A DNA stretch of 11,333 bases from DATFQE01 sp035264445. Its GTDB lineage: Bacteria; Actinomycetota; Thermoleophilia; Gaiellales; Gaiellaceae. The position numbers and the translations under genes were made by a program. The notes under the pieces are model-generated. The model was given only the letters and a program-made list of their open reading frames with translations. It did not search any database and had not been told where the DNA came from. Each line of letters begins with the position of its first letter. Position 1 is the stretch's first letter. The stretch is from assembly GCA_035264445.1 (NCBI GenBank), contig DATFQE010000048.1, forward strand, positions 1 through 11,333, written 5' to 3'. Of this stretch, positions 8,015 through 11,333 are shown one piece after another.

Positions 8015-8812
8015 CTAGACGACGCCCAGGCGCACGCGGTAGCTCAGCGTCCAAGTCACTTCGCCGTCGCCCAGGACGCGCTCGGCCGCCTCCCGTAAGC
8101 CCGCGAGGCCGATCGCTTGCTCGCTCAGGCCTTCGTCGAGCAGGCGGCCGACCGGGCCGAGGCTGAGGGCGAGCGCCACGACGCGGTCCGCGTCCGTTCG
8201 CTCCTCGCCCGAGACGCCCAGCTCGCGGACGTAGCGGAACAGGCCGCTCTCGCGCATCCGCGGGACGTGGCCCGTCTTCTCGGCCGGCGGGATCGAGAGA
8301 CGCTCGCGCCGGAACTTGCCGATACGCAGGAGGAAGTACTCGAAAGCGGCGTCGACCTCCCAGTCGACGGAGGGCGGCAGCTCGTAGTCGTAGGCGGCGA
8401 ACACGCCGCCGGCGCGCAGGATCCTGGCCGCTTCCGCGAAGGTCGGCTGCGGGTCCATCCAGTGCAGCGACTGGGAGTACGTGACGATGTCGACGCTGTC
8501 GTCGGCGAGCCCCGTTGCGTCGGAATAGCCGTCGACGTAGCGGACGTTGGAAGTAGGAGTGTTTGCCTCGGCCGCAGCCCGCATCTCGGCGTTCGGCTCC
8601 ACGCCGACGACCTCGGCGGCGTGCTCCGCCCACGCCCGCGCCGACAGTCCGGTGCCCGAGCCGACGTCGACGACGAGCCTCGGTCGCTCGACGCGGGCAA
8701 CGCGGCAGAGGAGGTTCAGCAACGCCCCGGGAGGAGAGGGTCGAGCCTGGTGATACGCCGCTCCGAAGCCCTCGACCGCGTAGCTGGACCAGATGTCGTG
8801 GCCGGTACTCAC
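8015..8812 (-). CDS. Class I SAM-dependent methyltransferase
   Basis: Transfers a methyl group from S-adenosylmethionine; the acceptor is unknown. The 265-residue product has a Methyltransf_11-type Rossmann domain with motif I VVDVGSGTG (residues 47-55). The acidic ribose-binding residue is Glu72 in VGVEPN. The post-motif segment is SVDIVTYSQSLHWMDP (about 106-121), and AARILRAGGVFAAYDYEL follows. The HW pair after the fourth strand occurs in small-molecule methyltransferases such as the trans-aconitate type. The C-terminal about 100 residues form a helical cap, with no second known domain. The GTG start at 8812 has no Shine-Dalgarno site. A weak -10-like CACAAT 8 nt upstream (8821-8826 on the minus strand) would give an almost leaderless mRNA. 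It is first in a minus-strand run with the small acidic protein, the SRPBCC protein and the transporter. Confidence 0.88.
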   Translation of the reverse strand: MSTGHDIWSSYAVEGFGAAYHQARPSPPGALLNLLCRVARVERPRLVVDVGSGTGLSARAWAEHAAEVVGVEPNAEMRAAAEANTPTSNVRYVDGYSDATGLADDSVDIVTYSQSLHWMDPQPTFAEAARILRAGGVFAAYDYELPPSVDWEVDAAFEYFLLRIGKFRRERLSIPPAEKTGHVPRMRESGLFRYVRELGVSGEERTDADRVVALALSLGPVGRLLDEGLSEQAIGLAGLREAAERVLGDGEVTWTLSYRVRLGVV

Positions 8813-8895
8813 GGTGCGAATTGTGACGTGACCGGCCTGGGGATTAGAATGCTCTCCTCCGTTTCGATGAGCCGCAGGATCACGGAGAACCTCGC
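8813..8895. promoter_or_regulatory. Divergent promoter region for the inositol-lipid cluster and the methyltransferase run
   Basis: On the plus strand TTGTGA (8821-8826), an 18-bp spacer and TAGAAT (8845-8850) form a plausible sigma-70-type promoter. It would start near 8857, with a GGAG ribosome site at 8884-8887, eight bases before the ATG at 8896. On the minus strand CACAAT (8821-8826) lies 8 nt before the GTG at 8812. It overlaps the plus-strand -35, so the two directions may compete. The minus-strand call is weak. Confidence 0.5.
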
Positions 8896-9639
8896 ATGAG
8901 TACCGCCACCGTCGCAGAACGTCGTTTCCTTCCGCGCGGCTGGACCGACCTGTTCGTCCAGCTCGGGATCTGGTTCGGCTTCCTCGCCGCGTACCAGGTC
9001 GCGCGCGGCATGGCCGACCGCAAGCCGGCCGAGGCGTTCGACAACGGCCTGAAAGTCGTCGACATCGAGCGGCGCGCGAGCGGGCTCTGGGAGCTCTCGC
9101 TGCAGAGCTACACGCACAGCAGCGAGTTCCTGACGTGGTGCGTCTCGGCCACCTACTGGCTGTCGCAGTTCACGGTGCTCGGCCTCGCGCTGCTGTTCGT
9201 CTACCTGCGACGGAACGAGTCGTTCACGCGCTTCCGCAACACGATCATGCTCGCGAACGTCTTCGGCCTCCTCGGTTACGTGCTGATTCCGACCGCGCCG
9301 CCGCGGATGTTCCCGGAGCTCGGGTTCGTCGACACGCTGTCGACCTTCGGCGGGCTCAACCACGGCAGCGGCTTCGTCCAGCTAGCGGCCAACCCGTACG
9401 CCGCCATGCCGAGCCTCCACTCGGCGGACGCTCTGATCGTGGGAGTCGTCATGGCGACGATCGTGCGCCGCACCTGGGCGAAGGCCCTGTGGCTCGCCTG
9501 GCCCGTCTGGGTCTGGTTCGCGGTCATGGCGACCGGCAACCACTTCTGGCTCGACGTCGTCGCCGGCGTAGCTCTTGCGATCGCGGCCGGCGCGTTCGTG
9601 TACCGCGCGCAGCTGCGCGCCGCCTTCGTCAGGCCTTAA
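8896..9639 (+). CDS. PAP2/AUR1-like integral membrane phosphatase, candidate PI-phosphate phosphatase
   Basis: Membrane protein of 247 residues in the PAP2 (lipid phosphate phosphatase) superfamily, closest in character to the AUR1/inositol-phosphorylceramide-synthase-like branch. It has about six hydrophobic helices, starting LFVQLGIWFGFLAAYQVA. Three active-site motifs are visible: TAPPRMFPELGF (about 133-144, with Arg137), MPSLHSADA (171-179, with His175) and GNHFWLDVVAG (214-224, with His216 and Asp220). His216 would be the phospho-accepting nucleophile by family analogy. The ATG is preceded by GGAGAA. It is followed after 10 nt by a phosphatidyltransferase and then by an inositol-phosphate synthase. 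From that context I infer that it acts on phosphatidylinositol phosphate, giving PI, or transfers an inositol-phosphate group. The superfamily is clear; the substrate is inference. Confidence 0.85.
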   Translation: MSTATVAERRFLPRGWTDLFVQLGIWFGFLAAYQVARGMADRKPAEAFDNGLKVVDIERRASGLWELSLQSYTHSSEFLTWCVSATYWLSQFTVLGLALLFVYLRRNESFTRFRNTIMLANVFGLLGYVLIPTAPPRMFPELGFVDTLSTFGGLNHGSGFVQLAANPYAAMPSLHSADALIVGVVMATIVRRTWAKALWLAWPVWVWFAVMATGNHFWLDVVAGVALAIAAGAFVYRAQLRAAFVRP

Positions 9640-9649
9640 GGTCCTCCTG

Positions 9650-10279
9650 ATGGCCCGAAGCGAGGCTCTCGGCCGCGTAAAGGCCGGGTATACGACCGGC
9701 GTTCGCCGGATCGCGGCCCGGTCGATGAGCGGGCTCGCACGCTCGCGCGTGACGCCGAACACGCTGACGGCCGGCGGCGTGCTGCTGTGCACCGCCGGCG
9801 CGATCGTCGTCTACTTCGAGGACCACAACGAGCTGGCCGCCTTTTGGATCGGGGCCGCCCTCTTCATCGTCGGCTCGATCCTCGACATCCTCGACGGCGC
9901 GCTCGCGCGCACGAGCGGGAAGGCGACACCGTTCGGCGCGTTCGTCGACTCGATGACCGACCGCGTCAGCGAAGGCGTGATGCTCGCGTCGATCGCGCTC
10001 GTCTTCATGCGCGACGGGAATCAGGTCGCGCTGGCCTTTACTTTCGCGGCGGCGGTCGGCTCGTTCCTCGTCTCCTACGCGCGCGCGAAGGCCGAGATTC
10101 TCGGACTACGAGGCGACGTCGGGCTCGGCAGCCGCGCCGAGCGGGTCGTCGTCATCTCCGCGGGCCTGATCCTGGCTCCGTGGGGAGCGCTTCAGTGGGC
10201 GATCTACCTGCTGGCCCTGACCGCCTGGCTGACCGTGATCCAGCGCCTCCTGCACGTCCGCCGGCAGCTCGAGCGATAG
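9650..10279 (+). CDS. CDP-alcohol phosphatidyltransferase, probable phosphatidylinositol phosphate synthase
   Basis: Integral membrane enzyme predicted to join the diacylglyceryl-phosphate of CDP-diacylglycerol to an inositol compound. In actinobacteria the acceptor is inositol-3-phosphate, giving PI-phosphate. The 209-residue product has the full CDP-alcohol signature D79xxDGxxAR(x8)GxxxDxxxD104 (ILDILDGALAR, then GAFVDSMTDR), so all four metal and catalytic aspartates are present. The segments SYARAKAEILGLRG and SRAERVVV, plus DRVSEG after the last Asp, resemble mycobacterial PgsA1-type PI-phosphate synthases more than phosphatidylglycerophosphate synthases. About six helices are visible, with a basic N-terminal amphipathic stretch. 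I choose the ATG at 9650, with AAGG at 9638-9641. An in-frame TTG at 9575 lies inside the upstream gene. It is 10 nt from the PAP2 gene, so operonic. Confidence 0.9.
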   Translation: MARSEALGRVKAGYTTGVRRIAARSMSGLARSRVTPNTLTAGGVLLCTAGAIVVYFEDHNELAAFWIGAALFIVGSILDILDGALARTSGKATPFGAFVDSMTDRVSEGVMLASIALVFMRDGNQVALAFTFAAAVGSFLVSYARAKAEILGLRGDVGLGSRAERVVVISAGLILAPWGALQWAIYLLALTAWLTVIQRLLHVRRQLER

Positions 10280-10326
10280 CGGTAGCGCAAACTTGCTATA
10301 GTGCTATCCGTCGATGGCTGATAGCA
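10275..10326. promoter_or_regulatory. Repeat-rich promoter and candidate RHH operator of the Ino1 fusion gene
   Basis: The short gap before the fusion gene holds an extended -10 box TGCTATAGT (10294-10302; TATAGT at 10297-10302), which would start transcription only about 5 nt before the ATG. It also holds five copies of the tetramer TAGC or its complement GCTA: 10277-10280, 10283-10286, 10295-10298, 10303-10306 and 10322-10325. The best-formed pair is the inverted repeat TGCTATC (10302-10308), 11 nt, GATAGCA (10320-10326), which spans the start codon. A third GATAGC at 10275-10280 contains the stop codon of the previous gene. Ribbon-helix-helix repressors typically bind such clusters of short half-sites. 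Binding here is inferred. Confidence 0.5.
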
Positions 10327-11333
10327 CGACGAAGGCGATCCTCCGGGTGACGCCGAGCCTGAAGCGGCGCGTCGCGTCCGAGGTGGCAAAACGGCGCACG
10401 AACATGAACGACTTCGTCGTGGGCGTCCTCGCCGAGCGGTTCGGGGTCCCGTTTCAGCCGTCCGGGCGGCGCAGCCCGATTCCAGGCGCCAGCGGCGACG
10501 TCGTCCTCCGCATGCCGACCCTCCTCCGGCAGGCGATCAAGACGTACGCAGCCGAGCGCGACCGGACGATGAACGACGTCATCGTCGAGGCGCTCGAGGA
10601 CCAGTTCCCCTTCGGAAAGGAAGCGATGGCCACTACGAACGGCAACCGACGGCCCGACGACGGCAAGGTTCGCGTCGCGATCATCGGCGTCGGCAACTGC
10701 GCGAGCGCCCTCGTCCAGGGCGTCGAGTACTACCGCAACGCCAGTCCAGACGATTTCGTCCCCGGCCTCATGCATGTCGACGTCGGCGGCTATCACGTCC
10801 GCGATATCGAGTTCACCGCCGCGTTCGACGTCACCAAGGACAAGGTCGGCAAGGACCTCGCCGACGCGATCTGGGCGCATCCGAACAACACCGTCAAGTT
10901 CGCCGACGTGCCGAAGACCGGGATTCGCGTGGCGCGCGGCATGACCCACGACGGCATCGGCCGGTACGTCGGCGAGATCGTCGAGAAGGCGCCCGGAGAG
11001 ACGGACGATGTGGCCGGGATCCTCCGCGAAACCGGCACCGACGTCGTCGTCAACTTCCTCCCGGTCGGCTCGGAGGCCGCGACGAAGTGGTACGCGGAGC
11101 AGATCCTCGACGCGGGCTGCGCGATGGTGAACTGCATGCCGATCTTCATCGCGCGGGAGGCCTACTGGCAGAAGCGCTTCGAGCAGGCCGGGCTGCCGAT
11201 CGTCGGCGACGACATCAAGTCGCAGGTCGGCGCAACGATCTCCCACCGGGTGCTGACGACGCTCTACCGCAAGCGCGGCGTCAAGCTCGACCGCACGTTC
11301 CAGCTCAACTTCGGCGGTAACGCGGACTTCATG
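10314..11333 (+). CDS. ino1: Tandem ribbon-helix-helix / inositol-3-phosphate synthase fusion (3' end beyond window)
   Basis: One open frame of 340 codons to the window edge. Residues 105-340 are a mycobacterial-type Ino1, which converts glucose-6-phosphate to inositol-3-phosphate with NAD. It has the Rossmann motif AIIGVGNCAS (122-131), NNT (191-193), NFLPVGSEA (247-255) and the catalytic-lysine region VGDDIKSQVGAT (297-308). Residues 1-104 are extra. Two ribbon-helix-helix-like units lie at about 6-45 (ILRVTPSLKRRVASEVAKRR, MNDFVV) and 61-99 (VVLRMPTLLRQAIKTYAAER, MNDVIV), clearly repeats of each other. Upstream of the ATG at 10314 is an in-frame stop (10299) and no Shine-Dalgarno site, so the mRNA may be leaderless. 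The internal ATG at 10626 has its own strong site. The gene lies 34 nt after the phosphatidyltransferase. Fusion is seen directly; autoregulation is inferred. Confidence 0.9.
   Translation, partial: MADSTTKAILRVTPSLKRRVASEVAKRRTNMNDFVVGVLAERFGVPFQPSGRRSPIPGASGDVVLRMPTLLRQAIKTYAAERDRTMNDVIVEALEDQFPFGKEAMATTNGNRRPDDGKVRVAIIGVGNCASALVQGVEYYRNASPDDFVPGLMHVDVGGYHVRDIEFTAAFDVTKDKVGKDLADAIWAHPNNTVKFADVPKTGIRVARGMTHDGIGRYVGEIVEKAPGETDDVAGILRETGTDVVVNFLPVGSEAATKWYAEQILDAGCAMVNCMPIFIAREAYWQKRFEQAGLPIVGDDIKSQVGATISHRVLTTLYRKRGVKLDRTFQLNFGGNADFM
10614..10628 (+). promoter_or_regulatory. Internal ribosome site and ATG for a short Ino1 form
   Basis: GGAAAGGAAG (10614-10623) stands 2-4 nt from an in-frame ATG at 10626-10628, codon 105 of the fusion. 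The core AAAGGAAG is identical to the ribosome site of dnaK in this window. Starting here gives MATTNGNRRPDDGKVRVAI, with the short hydrophilic lead that ordinary Ino1 proteins have before the Rossmann fold. This may be a genuine second start giving an Ino1 without the DNA-binding part. Confidence 0.55.

Noticed and set aside
7743..8633. Long upstream extension of the SRPBCC frame
   Set aside because: It would overlap the small acidic ORF and most of the methyltransferase, has shadow-like composition and adds no recognisable domain.
9575..9649. Upstream TTG start for the CDP-alcohol phosphatidyltransferase
   Set aside because: The extra 25 residues (Arg/Ser/Cys/Pro-rich) fall inside the PAP2 gene. 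The ATG at 9650 has an AAGG site at proper spacing and fits the family length.
10314..10628. RHH part as a separate gene fused by a sequencing frameshift
   Set aside because: Neither alternative frame near the junction (10600-10690) offers a nearby stop that a one-base error would have hidden, and both halves share one frame with normal codon use. Kept only as a check, not as the preferred reading.
10296..11246. 316-codon minus-strand open frame opposite the Ino1 fusion
   Set aside because: Composition is that of a reverse shadow, and the plus strand carries a clear Ino1 with conserved motifs.

Overview
The window is GC-rich (roughly two thirds or more G+C), with strong GC bias at third codon positions, many GTG starts and short overlaps between genes. 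A heat-shock operon that carries its own HspR repressor, an actinobacterial-type phosphatidylinositol (phosphate) synthase and an Ino1 of mycobacterial type all point to Actinomycetota. DnaK carries an insertion of about 22 residues that the DnaKs of Mycobacterium, Streptomyces and Bacillus lack. My guess is therefore a deep-branching class such as Thermoleophilia rather than a classical actinomycete; this is inference, not something the sequence proves. No rRNA, tRNA, CRISPR array or insertion sequence was seen.

Layout. (1) Positions 1-5266, minus strand: a tightly packed chaperone operon, dnaK-grpE-dnaJ-hspR-clpB. Every internal junction overlaps (4, 4, 1 and 19 nt), and clpB runs off the left edge. 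(2) An 87-nt divergent spacer (5267-5353) holds the probable dnaK promoter. (3) 5354-6439, plus strand: an M29-type metallo-aminopeptidase. (4) 6436-8812, minus strand: a run of a SAM-dependent methyltransferase, a small acidic protein, an SRPBCC-like protein and an EamA transporter. It converges on the aminopeptidase so closely that one CTAG tetramer supplies both stop codons. (5) An 83-nt divergent spacer (8813-8895) with a recognisable plus-strand promoter. (6) 8896-11333, plus strand: an inositol-phospholipid cluster of a PAP2/AUR1-like membrane phosphatase, a CDP-alcohol phosphatidyltransferase and an inositol-3-phosphate synthase, the last cut by the right edge.

How they fit together. 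In the first operon the DnaK/GrpE/DnaJ machine and the ClpB disaggregase are made with the HspR repressor that, in relatives, uses DnaK as co-repressor. The feedback loop thus sits on one transcript. In the last cluster Ino1 would make inositol-3-phosphate from glucose-6-phosphate, the CDP-alcohol enzyme would join it to CDP-diacylglycerol to give PI-phosphate, and the PAP2 protein is a natural candidate to remove the phosphate and give PI.

The most striking item is the inositol-phosphate synthase gene. It is one uninterrupted reading frame in which two tandem ribbon-helix-helix (Arc/CopG-like) DNA-binding modules, about 104 residues in all, precede a canonical Ino1. Its promoter region and first codons hold five copies of TAGC/GCTA in about 50 bp, overlapping an extended -10 box. 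This suggests an enzyme that represses its own gene, analogous to PutA. An internal ATG with a strong Shine-Dalgarno site, exactly where ordinary Ino1 begins, suggests that a DNA-binding long form and a plain short form may both be made.
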